A stretch of DNA of 64,000 nucleotides from Neorhizobium populisoli (lineage in GTDB: Bacteria > Pseudomonadota > Alphaproteobacteria > Rhizobiales > Rhizobiaceae): the NCBI RefSeq assembly GCF_019430945.1, contig NZ_JAHYCB010000006.1, positions 1-64,000 of the forward strand, read 5' to 3'. The translations under genes were made by a program, and so were the position numbers. Shown here one piece after another: positions 49,677 to 58,336 of the stretch. Under the pieces are notes generated by a model. The model did no database searches, was not told where the DNA came from, and was given only the letters and a program-made list of their open reading frames with translations. Each line of letters begins with the position of its first letter. Positions within the stretch are counted from its first letter, which is position 1.

Positions 49677-50495
49677 TCATCGGGCTTTCCGATACCGCCG
49701 CGCCACATAGACCACGCTTCCACTCTTCAGCCCCTTGTAAAGCACTGAGCCCTTGGAGCCGGAAAACTCGCTCATGAAGCGGCGCAGCAGGCGGGATTTG
49801 CCGATGCGTTCGCTTTTGCGGGTTTCGGCGGCGTCCAAGGCAGCGATGACGCGAGGGGTGATGTTGCGGTGCTCGACAAGTTCAAGACCGGGAGCGCCGA
49901 GCTGGACGTCGAGGCTGTTCAGCTGGCTCTTCGGCCGCATGTCGGCGAAGGTGAACCAGCCGCCGGATTTCAGGACGCGGGAGACCTCGCGGGAAAAGGC
50001 CGGCACGTCGCCATAACAGTGCGAGGACTCGATATTGACGATTATGTCGAAGGAGCCGTCGGCGAAAGGCATATTTTCGGCATCACCGTTTTCGAAGGAG
50101 AGCACCGGAGTATCGTCATTAAGACGGCGCGCGCGACGGACGGTTTCTGGCGAATAATCCATGCCGGTGACGGCGGCCGGGGCATAATAACGAGCGATAT
50201 AACGCGATCCGCCGCCGCGGCCGGAGCCGACTTCCAGAACATGCTTGCCTTCCAGTTCCAGACCGGCGACCGCCTGCTGATAGAGACCGATGAAGACGCG
50301 TTCCGGCTCGTCCTCAGGCTTCAGCGGAAAAGGCTCGCCCTCCGGCAAATAACCGTAGTTCATGAAACGCCAGTCGGCATCGCTCCAGAACAGGGAGAGG
50401 ATGTTGTAGACCCGTCGCCAGACCCATTTCTGGGTGCGCGGAAACCTGCCGGGCGTGGCGATGTCGAGAACACTGGAAAACAGGCGGCTGCTCAT
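49677..50495 (-). CDS. Class I SAM-dependent methyltransferase
   Basis: This protein has 272 residues from ATG 50495. Motif I is HVLEVGSGRGGGSRYIARYY, the acidic residue after strand 2 lies in VTGMDYSPETV, and NGDAENMPFADGSFDIIVNIESSHCYGDVPAFSREVSRVLKSGGWFTFADMRP follows the small-molecule/lipid methyltransferase pattern (similar to phthiotriolone methyltransferase). It is the second gene of a pair with a diiron-type protein, 14 bp downstream of its stop. A lipid or small-molecule substrate is the inference. Confidence 0.85.
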   Translation of the reverse strand: MSSRLFSSVLDIATPGRFPRTQKWVWRRVYNILSLFWSDADWRFMNYGYLPEGEPFPLKPEDEPERVFIGLYQQAVAGLELEGKHVLEVGSGRGGGSRYIARYYAPAAVTGMDYSPETVRRARRLNDDTPVLSFENGDAENMPFADGSFDIIVNIESSHCYGDVPAFSREVSRVLKSGGWFTFADMRPKSQLNSLDVQLGAPGLELVEHRNITPRVIAALDAAETRKSERIGKSRLLRRFMSEFSGSKGSVLYKGLKSGSVVYVARRYRKAR

Positions 50496-50509
50496 GGGAG
50501 AAATGACCC

Positions 50510-51427
50510 TCAACCGGCCTGCGGGGGGGCTTCCTGCGCCTTAAGCGCCGAAAACTCCTTGTAGAGCCAGTCGCGCCCCTTGCGGACCAGTTCGTCGTCG
50601 TCTTTGTTCAACGGATTGAAGTACGGCATGTAATACTTCATCACCAGCGGCGCGCATTTGCGCCAGTAACCGGGATAGATGAAAACCACCTTGAGGAAAC
50701 GTAGCCAGAAGGCAGGCCCGGTTTTCAGTCCATCGGCCTTGGCGAAGAGTTTCATATTGCGCAGCGTGATGATGAGGAAGTTGAACGCGACGCCGTTGAA
50801 GGCCATGGTGCGGAGCAAATAACGCTTCCAGCCGGAGACGCCCTTGGTCGCCGACTCCAGGACATCGAGCGCCACCGCCTTGTGCTCCAGCTCCTCCAGC
50901 GCATGCCACATCCAGAGGCGGCGATAGGCGGGCGCAGCATTGTCCAGGATTTCCGGATGACGCAGCGTCACCGTGGAAAGCGTTGCCGTCAGATGCTCGA
51001 TGGCGCAGGTCACCGCCAGCCGCAGGACCGGATTCTTGTCGGCGCGCAACACCCGCTTGACCGGCTCTTCCATCCTGTCGACATCGTAGCCGAGTTTGGC
51101 GAGGCCGCGATTGTAGTCTTCGTGCTCGCGCGTGTGGAAGGCTTCCTGCACCGCATAACCATTGATCTCGGCGGCAAGCTGCTTGTCGTTCAGCTTGCCC
51201 GCATAGTGCTTCAGCGCACGGATAAAGTAACGCTCGCCTTCAGGAAGGAAGATCGAGAGACCGTCGATTAGGACCGTCTTGTGGAAGTCGCCGTCCAGCC
51301 AGTGGCGGACAGGATTGGCCAGAATGCCGAAGCGAATGTCGCGCGGGATGATGTCCTCGTCGTCATTGCCGGGGGATGCGCCATCCCATTTCGCGCCGCT
51401 GCCGGAAACCGCTGCCATAGTCGTCAC
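50510..51427 (-). CDS. Ferritin-like diiron 'metal-dependent hydrolase' family protein
   Basis: This 305-residue all-helical protein has two carboxylate/histidine motifs that could bind a metal pair: NGYAVQEAFHTREHEDYNRGL and WHALEELEHKAVALDVLE. CAIEHLTATLSTV sits between them. This is the PF10118-type 'metal-dependent hydrolase' family, which in practice looks like a membrane-associated ferritin-like enzyme. A helix near FNGVAFNFLIITL is hydrophobic. It is encoded 14 bp before a methyltransferase in one operon, so the two may modify the same lipid-like substrate. Confidence 0.8.
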   Translation of the reverse strand: MTTMAAVSGSGAKWDGASPGNDDEDIIPRDIRFGILANPVRHWLDGDFHKTVLIDGLSIFLPEGERYFIRALKHYAGKLNDKQLAAEINGYAVQEAFHTREHEDYNRGLAKLGYDVDRMEEPVKRVLRADKNPVLRLAVTCAIEHLTATLSTVTLRHPEILDNAAPAYRRLWMWHALEELEHKAVALDVLESATKGVSGWKRYLLRTMAFNGVAFNFLIITLRNMKLFAKADGLKTGPAFWLRFLKVVFIYPGYWRKCAPLVMKYYMPYFNPLNKDDDELVRKGRDWLYKEFSALKAQEAPPQAG

Positions 51428-51612
51428 CCGATGTTCTGGCCCAAATCTTCTAGGCCGTCTTGTGGGGGCTAATACCCCATCTCAATCAGAGGGGACAATA
51501 GCCAATACGGCAGACGCGGGCAACATGAGGGAACAAGTACAGATATCCCAGCCGTGCCGGCTCCCCGACGGGAAAGCCGGCAACGACATCCGAATTCGAC
51601 GTCGGAAAGGCC

Positions 51613-52644
51613 TCAAGCCGCGCCGTCGAATTCGCGCCGCATGATCTTGGCGCCTTCCACCATGGCCCGCATCTTGCCGAAAGCGACTTCGCGCGGCAGA
51701 TATTTCATGCCGCAATCGGGCGCCACGATGATGTTTTTCGCCTCGACATAGGGAAGCGCACGGCGGATGCGGTTGGCGACCAGTTCCGGGGTTTCGATAT
51801 TCATGTCGGACAGGTCGATGACGCCGAGCATCAGCGTCTTGCCGGAAAGGCCGGTCAGCGTCGAGCAATCGAGGTTCGATTGTGCGGTTTCCAGCGACAC
51901 CTGATGGCAGGAGCAACCGGAAAGCTGGTTCAGGAACGAATACCCCGTCGGGCGCTCGTGAATGATCGCCGCGTAACCGAAGCAGATGTGAACGGCCGTC
52001 GTCCCCGTGACACCGTCCAGCGCCCGGTTCAGCGCGTTGAGGCCATATTGCTCGGCCTTTTGCGGGCGGGCCTGCATATAGGGTTCGTCGATCTGCACAA
52101 CATCGGCGCCGGCGGCGAAAAGATCCTTGATTTCCGCATTGACCGCGTCGGCATAATCATAGGCCGCCTCTTCCTCGGTCTTGTAGAAATCGTTCTGGGC
52201 CTGCTGCGACATGGTGAAGGGGCCGGGAACCGTAATCTTGATCTTGCGGTTCGTGTGGCTGCGCAGGAATTTTACGTCATCCACTTCCACCGCATGCTTG
52301 CGACGGATCTTGCCGGTGATGCGCGGCACCGGGTTCGGATGACCAGAACGGTCAAGCGCCGAGCCGGGATTGTCCAGATCGACGCCTTCGAGCGCGGTGG
52401 CAAATCGGTTGGAATAGCTCTCGCGGCGGATTTCACCATCGGTGATGATGTCGAGGCCGGCTTCTTCCTGCGCCTTGATCGCCATCAGCGTCGCATCATT
52501 CTGGGCTTCGGCCAGATATTCCTGCGGAATGCGCCAGAGTTCGCGGGCGCGGACACGCGGCGGAAAACGGCCGGCAAGTTTTGCACGGTCGATCAGCCAT
52601 TCGGGCTGCGGATAGCTGCCCACCAAAGTCGTCGGAAATAACAT
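51613..52644 (-). CDS. Cobalamin-independent methionine synthase (MetE C-terminal)-like protein
   Basis: This protein has 343 residues from ATG 52644 (GGGAGG at good spacing). It corresponds to the catalytic C-terminal barrel of MetE, including VGSYPQPEWL, GLDIITDGEIRRESYSNRF, ADVVQIDEPYMQARP, HICFGYAAI and GVIDLSDMNIETPELVANRIRRAL, with a metal-ligand-like Cys in VAPDCGMKYLP. It lacks the N-terminal half of MetE. Short forms like this use varied thiols, for example in epoxyalkane-CoM-type reactions or methyl transfer, so methionine synthesis itself is not certain. It is divergent from the RraA-like gene. Confidence 0.82.
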   Translation of the reverse strand: MLFPTTLVGSYPQPEWLIDRAKLAGRFPPRVRARELWRIPQEYLAEAQNDATLMAIKAQEEAGLDIITDGEIRRESYSNRFATALEGVDLDNPGSALDRSGHPNPVPRITGKIRRKHAVEVDDVKFLRSHTNRKIKITVPGPFTMSQQAQNDFYKTEEEAAYDYADAVNAEIKDLFAAGADVVQIDEPYMQARPQKAEQYGLNALNRALDGVTGTTAVHICFGYAAIIHERPTGYSFLNQLSGCSCHQVSLETAQSNLDCSTLTGLSGKTLMLGVIDLSDMNIETPELVANRIRRALPYVEAKNIIVAPDCGMKYLPREVAFGKMRAMVEGAKIMRREFDGAA

Positions 52645-52808
52645 CGTCATCCTCCCATCTGCCAATGTTGAAAGACGTTATACGACGATCAAGCCGTGCC
52701 GTGTCAACAAAAACGGCGACATAGTTTTCTTGACGAATTGGAGCATGCGAACGAATATCCGGCCGCTGCCGGTTCATGGCGGGCCAGAAAATTTCCCGAG
52801 GAGAATAC

Positions 52809-53516
52809 ATGTCGCTCGATCCGCACGTCGTCGAAACCCTGAAAGGCGTCTCGACCGCCACGCTGACCACGGTGCTTTTGAAGAAAGGCCTCCGAAACGT
52901 CTGGATGCGCGGCACCAAGCCGATCAAGCCCGGTCAGGGCCGTGTCGTCGGCAAGGCCTTCACGCTACGCTTCGTGCCGGCCCGCGAAGACCTCGCAACG
53001 CCCGCAAGCTGGGCATCACCGATCTCGACCCGTGCGGCGATCGAAGCCATGCCGGAAGGTTGCATTGCCGTGGCCGATGCAATGGGCGTCAGCGATGCCG
53101 GCATTTTCGGCGACATCCTTTGCGCCCGCATGGTCAAGCGCGGCGTGGCCGGCTTGATCACCGATGGCGTCGTGCGTGACGCGGAAGGCGTGCTCGGCAC
53201 CGGTATGAATGTCTGGTGCAATGGCGTCGCCGCCCCGCCGTCGGTCGCGGGCCTGACCTTTGTCGGCTGGCAGGAGCCGATCAATTGCGGCGGTGTCGCA
53301 GTTTTCCCGGACGATATCGTCGTGGTCGATGAAGACGGCGCCGTGCTGATACCGGCCGCCTTCCTCGACGAGGTTCTGGCCGAAGCGCCTGAGCAGGAGC
53401 AGATGGAAGCCTGGATCATGACCGAGGTGGATCGCGGCGTGCCGCTGCCGGGCCTCTACCCGATGAATGCAGAAACCAAGGCCCGTTACCAGGCCTGGAA
53501 GGACGGCCAGAAATGA
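52809..53516 (+). CDS. RraA-like / 4-hydroxy-4-methyl-2-oxoglutarate aldolase family protein
   Basis: This protein has 235 residues from ATG 52809 (GAGGAG upstream). The length fits HMG/CHA aldolases (about 230) better than RraA proper (about 160). The catalytic-site motif GVAGLITDGVVRDAEG keeps the D-G-x-x-R-D pattern of the aldolases. It should cleave a 4-hydroxy-2-oxo acid to pyruvate plus a second carbonyl compound. Its stop overlaps the start of a DapA-like aldolase (ATGA), suggesting that both act in one catabolic pathway. Confidence 0.82.
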   Translation: MSLDPHVVETLKGVSTATLTTVLLKKGLRNVWMRGTKPIKPGQGRVVGKAFTLRFVPAREDLATPASWASPISTRAAIEAMPEGCIAVADAMGVSDAGIFGDILCARMVKRGVAGLITDGVVRDAEGVLGTGMNVWCNGVAAPPSVAGLTFVGWQEPINCGGVAVFPDDIVVVDEDGAVLIPAAFLDEVLAEAPEQEQMEAWIMTEVDRGVPLPGLYPMNAETKARYQAWKDGQK

Positions 53517-54439
53517 CATTCGGCATCAATTCGAAAGGCGTTTACGCCATCGCCACCACGCCGTTTTTCGAAGACGGCTCGATCGATTTCAACTCGATCG
53601 ACAGACTGACCGATTTCTACGAGGAAAGCGGCTGCACCGGCATCACCATTCTCGGCATCATGGGCGAGGCGCCAAAGATGGAGCCGGACGAAAGCCGGGC
53701 GATCGTCAAGCGCGTTGTCTCGCGAGCAAAAGTGCCGATCATCGTCGGCGTCTCAGCACCGGGTTTTGCCGGCATGCGCTCGCTGGCGCGAGAATCGATG
53801 GAGATGGGGGCCGCCGGCGTGATGATCGCCCCGCCGCCGGCACTCCGCACCGACGACCAGATCGTCAACTACTTTGCCGGCGCCGTGGAAGCGGTCGGCG
53901 AGGATGTGCCCTGGGTGCTGCAGGATTATCCGCTAACGCTGACCGTCGTGATGACGCCGGGCGTCATCGCCAGGATCATCACCAATCATCCGTCCTGCCT
54001 GATGCTGAAACATGAGGACTGGCCGGGTCTGGAGAAGATCACCAAGCTGCGTTCGCTGCAGAAATCGGGCGATCTGCGCGACTTCTCGATCCTGTGCGGC
54101 AATGGCGGCATGTTCCTCGACTTCGAGCCGGAACGCGGCGCCGACGGCGCGATGACGGGCTACGGTTTCCCGGACATGCTGACGGAACTGGTGCAGCTGT
54201 TTGCGGACGGCAAGCGGGATGAGGCGCATGACCTGTTCGACGTACATCTGCCGCTGATCCGGTATGAACAGCAGCTGGGTGTGGGTCTTGCGATCCGCAA
54301 GCATGTGCTGAAGCGGCGCGGGGTGATAGCCACCGATGCGCAACGCAAGCCGGCGCAGATGCTGACGCCGACCGCCAAGGCGGAGGTGGATTATCTGCTG
54401 GCGAGGATGGCGAGGAAGGATAAGCGCGCGGCGTTTTGA
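53513..54439 (+). CDS. Dihydrodipicolinate synthase family (DapA-like) aldolase
   Basis: This 308-residue TIM barrel shows the family marks: GVYAIATTPFFEDGSIDFNSIDRLTDFYEESGCTGITILGIMGEAPKM, the VLQDYP tyrosine region, and a Schiff-base lysine in CLMLKHEDWPG. It differs from DapA for lysine synthesis in its substrate loop, so a 2-keto-acid lyase role is likely. It is translationally coupled to the RraA-like aldolase. Confidence 0.85.
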   Translation: MTFGINSKGVYAIATTPFFEDGSIDFNSIDRLTDFYEESGCTGITILGIMGEAPKMEPDESRAIVKRVVSRAKVPIIVGVSAPGFAGMRSLARESMEMGAAGVMIAPPPALRTDDQIVNYFAGAVEAVGEDVPWVLQDYPLTLTVVMTPGVIARIITNHPSCLMLKHEDWPGLEKITKLRSLQKSGDLRDFSILCGNGGMFLDFEPERGADGAMTGYGFPDMLTELVQLFADGKRDEAHDLFDVHLPLIRYEQQLGVGLAIRKHVLKRRGVIATDAQRKPAQMLTPTAKAEVDYLLARMARKDKRAAF

Positions 54440-54497
54440 GGTTGGATCGGTTGCGATGTGGGGCGGCTTCAGATCGGCTCAGGCCGAACCCGGAGCC

Positions 54498-54742
54498 CCC
54501 TCACCCGGCCTCCGCTACCGCTCGGCCACCAACCGGGGACGGGTCGCTTGCCCGTTCCGTCCTTCGCCCCCTAAGGGGAGAGGGGAAACGGCAGCGTTGC
54601 GGCACTCTCCTTTCTCCCCCCTTGCGGGGGAGATGTCGCCGGCGGCGACAGAGGGGGGTGGTTCAGCGCATTCTACCGTCGGGTTCGTGGCACCACCCCC
54701 ATCTGTCAGCTCCGCTGACATCTTCCCCGCAAGGGGGGAAGA
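54498..54742. repeat. Compound palindromic intergenic repeats
   Basis: Two repeat types lie in the 327-bp gap between genes. One has CCCTCACCCGGCC at 54503 and CCCCCTAAGGGGAGAGGGG at about 54567. A longer imperfect inverted repeat runs from 54608-54659 (CTTTCTCCCCCCTTGCGGGG ... GACAGAGGGGGGTGG) to 54693-54742 (CACCCCCATCTGTC ... CCCCGCAAGGGGGGAAG). This leaves no room for a gene here. The hairpins could also stop converging transcripts. Confidence 0.75.
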
Positions 54743-54766
54743 TGGGAGCTTGCGGCACTGCCGAAG

Positions 54767-55879
54767 CTACAAAACCAACCCCCGCACCCTGTGTGCAATT
54801 GCCATCGACGCCGTCAGCCCTGGGCTCTCGATCCCATAGAGCGCCACATAACCCGGATGCCCTGTTACCTCCGGCCCCTGAATGACGAAATCCCCTCCCC
54901 CGCCGGCATCAGGACCCGCCACTTTCGGCCGCATCCCTGCGTAAGCCGGCTGCAGCGCTCCGTCCGGCAGATCCGGCCAATACCGACGGATCGCGGCATA
55001 AAACTTGTCCGCCCGGCGCGGATCGACGTCGTAGTCGATCGTTTCCACCCATTCGACATCCGGACCGAAGCGCGCCTGGCCGGCGAGGTCGAGCGTCAGA
55101 TGGACGCCGAGGCCGCCCGGTTCCGGCACGGGGTAGATCAACCGTTCCGCCGGAGCGCGGGAAGCGAGCGAGAAATAGCAGCCCTTGGCATAATGCCGGG
55201 CGGGGATGGTGGCGCGGTCTAGGCCCGCAACGGATTCGGAAACCGCCCACGCATTCAACCCTGCAGCATTCACCACCAGCTTCGCTTCGATCTCGACCGG
55301 GTCACGCCCACCGACCGAAAGCCGCACCGTGTCATTCAGCAATTCGCCCGACAGAACCGGCGAATTCAGGGCGATTGCGCCACCGCGGCTCTCGATATCG
55401 GCGATATAAGCCTCCATCAGGCCATGGCTGTCGATGATGCCCGTCGAGGGAGAAACGAGCGCGGCAAAACCTCTGATCCGCGGTTCCAACCGGGCGAGCT
55501 CGACGCCGTCGATCAGACGGCAATCATCGACGCCGTTCGCTTCGGCCTGTTTCAGCAGCTTTTCGAGATAGGCGACTTCCGCCTCGTTCGACGCCACGAC
55601 CAGCTTGCCGCAGCGCCTGTGCGGAATGTGCCGCTCGCGGCAATAGTCATAAAGCTTGTGCTTGCCGGCGACACAGAGCTCTGCCTTCAGGCTGCCGGTT
55701 GGGTAGTAGAGACCCGCATGGATGACCTCGCTGTTGCGGGACGAGGTGATGCTGCCGGTCATCGCTTCGCCTTCGAGCAACACGACCTCGCGGCCCGCCA
55801 TCGCCAGTTCGCGCGCGATCGCCAGTCCCACCACGCCGCCGCCGATCACGACGCAATCGAGCTGCAGCACTTCCGTCAT
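54767..55879 (-). CDS. FAD-dependent oxidoreductase (L-2-hydroxyglutarate oxidase-like)
   Basis: This 370-residue DAO-family flavoprotein has the dinucleotide fold VVIGGGVVGLAIARELAMAGREVVLLEGE. SSRNSEVIHAGLYYPTGSLKAELCVAGKHKLYDYCRERHIPHRRCGKLVVA is the LhgO signature. VVNAAGLNAWAV and the C-terminal GHPGYVALYGIESPGLTASMAIA complete the family pattern. It probably oxidises an L-2-hydroxy acid to a 2-oxo acid. It is divergent from a D-2-hydroxyacid dehydrogenase. Confidence 0.85.
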   Translation of the reverse strand: MTEVLQLDCVVIGGGVVGLAIARELAMAGREVVLLEGEAMTGSITSSRNSEVIHAGLYYPTGSLKAELCVAGKHKLYDYCRERHIPHRRCGKLVVASNEAEVAYLEKLLKQAEANGVDDCRLIDGVELARLEPRIRGFAALVSPSTGIIDSHGLMEAYIADIESRGGAIALNSPVLSGELLNDTVRLSVGGRDPVEIEAKLVVNAAGLNAWAVSESVAGLDRATIPARHYAKGCYFSLASRAPAERLIYPVPEPGGLGVHLTLDLAGQARFGPDVEWVETIDYDVDPRRADKFYAAIRRYWPDLPDGALQPAYAGMRPKVAGPDAGGGGDFVIQGPEVTGHPGYVALYGIESPGLTASMAIAHRVRGLVL

Positions 55880-56006
55880 TCCATTCCCCGCGTTTTTGCC
55901 TTCCGGATCGCAGGCGGGATGATATACGAGAAAACCATGGCGGCCAGCACTTCGGCCGGGACGGATTCGGTTTGGGAGGAATTTGAATCATGCAGGAATT
56001 TTCGCG

Positions 56007-56957
56007 ATGAAGGTGGTGCTTCTCGACCGCGACACGATCGGCCCCTCGGTGACGATCACAAAGCCGGCCTTTGCGCATGAATGGGTGGAATACGGCAAGA
56101 CGCCGGCGGAAGAGGTCGCCGCGCGCATCGCCGATGCCGATATCGTCATCACCAACAAGGCGCCGGTGCGCGAAGCCTCAATATCAGATGCACCGAAGCT
56201 GAAGATGATTACGGTGGCCGCCACCGGCTATGACGTGATTGATCTCGCCTTCGCCAAAGAGCGCGGTATCACCGTGTCCAACGTACGCGGTTATGCGGTC
56301 AACACCGTACCGGAACACACATTTGCGCTGATCTTCGCGCTGCGTCGTTCCATCGTCGGCTTCCGTCAGGATGTCATCGGCGGCGAATGGCAGCGGGCCA
56401 ACCAGTTCTGCTTCTTCAACCATCCGATCAAGGATCTCGCCGGTTCGACGCTCGGCATTTTCGGCCGCGGCACGCTCGGCAAGTCGGTAGCGAAGATCGC
56501 CGAAGCCTTCGGCATGAAGGTGATCTTTGCGGCCCGCAAGGGCGCTGACAAGGTCGAGCCCGGCTACACGTCCTTCGACGAGGTTCTGGAAACCTCCGAC
56601 ATCATCACCTTCCACATGCCGCTAACGCCGGCGACGCGCGACATGATCAGCTTGGCTGAATTCCAGAAGATGAAGCGGCATCCGCTGATCATCAACACGG
56701 CACGTGGCGGTCTGGTGAACGAGGCCGATCTCGTAACGGCGCTCGACGAAGGCCTGATCGGCGGCGCCGGTTTCGACGTGCTGACCAAGGAACCGCCGGC
56801 ACCGGATAACCCGCTGCTGACCATTCTGGAACGGCCAAACGTCATCGTCACGCCGCATGTGGCCTGGGCCAGCGACGAGGCGATGCAGACGCTCTGGGCG
56901 CAGGTCATCAGCCATGTCGAGAATTTCCAGAAGGGCGCACCCACCAACGTGCTCTGA
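56007..56957 (+). CDS. D-2-hydroxyacid dehydrogenase (NAD-binding)
   Basis: This protein has 316 residues from ATG 56007; a TTG at 55983 sits only 3 nt from GGGAGG, so the true start is uncertain. It contains the NAD motif GIFGRGTLGKSVAKIAEAFGMKVIFAAR. The catalytic triad segments are INTARGGLVNEADLV (Arg), GAGFDVLTKEPPAPDNPLL (Glu) and VIVTPHVAWAS (His). It probably reduces hydroxypyruvate or glyoxylate-type keto acids. It is divergent from the LhgO-like oxidase, so D- and L-hydroxy acid handling are adjacent. Confidence 0.9.
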   Translation: MKVVLLDRDTIGPSVTITKPAFAHEWVEYGKTPAEEVAARIADADIVITNKAPVREASISDAPKLKMITVAATGYDVIDLAFAKERGITVSNVRGYAVNTVPEHTFALIFALRRSIVGFRQDVIGGEWQRANQFCFFNHPIKDLAGSTLGIFGRGTLGKSVAKIAEAFGMKVIFAARKGADKVEPGYTSFDEVLETSDIITFHMPLTPATRDMISLAEFQKMKRHPLIINTARGGLVNEADLVTALDEGLIGGAGFDVLTKEPPAPDNPLLTILERPNVIVTPHVAWASDEAMQTLWAQVISHVENFQKGAPTNVL

Positions 56958-56978
56958 CCGCCGATCCGGGGATTTCCG

Positions 56979-57812
56979 ATGACCGTCCTGCGCCGCAGAC
57001 TGTCCGAATGCAGCCTGGAAGATGCCGCCGCCGGTTTTACCGAGGGCTTTTCCGGCTATGTCATGCCGATGAACGTGACGCCGCACTCGATCGAGCTTCG
57101 AATCGAGCGTGACCATGTCGATCTCGACGAAAGCCTCGTCTTTTTCGACGGCGATAAGCCGGCCGGCATCCTGATGATCAACCGGCGCGGTGCAACGACC
57201 CGCATCGGCGCCATCGGCGTCGGCCCGACGATACGCGGCCAGGGTTTCGGACGAAGCGTCATGCTGGAGACGATCGAAAAGGCCCGGGCACGCGGCGATG
57301 AAAAGCTGATCCTCGAAGTGATCAACTCCAATATCCGGGCACGCGATCTCTATCTGTCGCTCGGATTCGAGATCAGCAAGAAGCTGGTCGGTTTCGGCCG
57401 CAGTCGCAAGCGGCCTGTGCCGTATGTGGCGCCTCCGCCCGAATGCGATCTGGCCGAAGCGGCAAGAATGGCCCGGGTTTTCTCCGACACCGGCCTATCC
57501 TGGCAGACCGATCCGCGAAGCTTTGAGCGCGTCGGCCCGACGCTCAAGGGTTTTGCGATCGATGGCAAGGCCGTCGCCATCCTTGACGATACCGGCAAGG
57601 GCGTGCGCCTTTTCAGCCTTGCCGTCGATCCGGCCCATCGCCGCAAGGGGCTGGGCCGTGCGATGGCGGATGGTCTTGCGGCGCGGTACCCCGGGCAGAA
57701 GCTGTTCTTTGTCGCAAACGTGCCGGCGGGATTGCTTGATCGTTTCATGCGGCGCCTCGACTGGCGCAAGGAAAAGATCACGCAATCGGAAATGGTTTTC
57801 ACTTTTCGATAA
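56979..57812 (+). CDS. Protein with two GNAT acetyltransferase domains
   Basis: This is a 277-residue protein. The first GNAT domain has IGAIGVGPTIRGQGFGRSVMLETIEKARARGDEKLILEVINSNIRARDLYLSLGFE (acetyl-CoA loop R-G-Q-G-F-G). The second has LFSLAVDPAHRRKGLGRAMADGLAARYPGQKLFFVANV (R-R-K-G-L-G). Both loops look intact. It starts 21 bp after the dehydrogenase and could be in the same operon. The acetylated substrate is unknown. Confidence 0.85.
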   Translation: MTVLRRRLSECSLEDAAAGFTEGFSGYVMPMNVTPHSIELRIERDHVDLDESLVFFDGDKPAGILMINRRGATTRIGAIGVGPTIRGQGFGRSVMLETIEKARARGDEKLILEVINSNIRARDLYLSLGFEISKKLVGFGRSRKRPVPYVAPPPECDLAEAARMARVFSDTGLSWQTDPRSFERVGPTLKGFAIDGKAVAILDDTGKGVRLFSLAVDPAHRRKGLGRAMADGLAARYPGQKLFFVANVPAGLLDRFMRRLDWRKEKITQSEMVFTFR

Positions 57813-58056
57813 AATATCGCAGTGCCCCTAGTATTGATGGCGCAGCTTGACTTCAGACCGGCCATTTTTCTGCTTGAAAAACAACGACCGGCACAGTCGA
57901 TGCCATGCAAAATCGGGAATGATTAAAATCTAAATTAGTGGCTTAGCGAAAGATTTAGGGTTCTCGGCAAGGATGCGGATAGTCGTTCCGCGCATGTCTT
58001 CGGTCTGCCCAAAGACCGCATGAAGCGCGGACAAGCTTTTTATAGAGGACGGTTCG

Positions 58057-58314
58057 ATGACTGAACGTTTCGAAAGCACTGTGCGCGAGTTTATTGCAGA
58101 AAACTTCCTGTTTCGCGCCGATGTCGAGGTCTCCAACAGCCAGTCGCTCTTGGAAACCGGTGTGATGGATTCCACCGGCGTGCTTGAGCTGATCGCGTTT
58201 CTCGAACAGACCTACGGCATTACCGTTGCCGATAACGAGATCATCCCGGAAAATCTCGACAGCATCGACAACATGACGCGCTATCTCGCTTCCAAGGTTC
58301 CCATGGCCGCCTGA
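58057..58314 (+). CDS. Acyl carrier protein (dedicated, non-AcpP)
   Basis: This 85-residue protein has the phosphopantetheine serine in LLETGVMDSTGVLELIAFLEQTYGI (S39). The segment D-S-T-G replaces the D-S-L of housekeeping AcpP, and IIPENLDSIDNMTRYL forms the last helices. It begins an operon with an AMP-forming ligase and an NadE-like enzyme, so it should carry an acyl or amino-acyl intermediate for these. The AT-rich 57813-58056 region in front of it probably holds the promoter. Confidence 0.88.
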   Translation: MTERFESTVREFIAENFLFRADVEVSNSQSLLETGVMDSTGVLELIAFLEQTYGITVADNEIIPENLDSIDNMTRYLASKVPMAA

Positions 58315-58336
58315 TCAGGCGAGAGGAGCCGGACCG

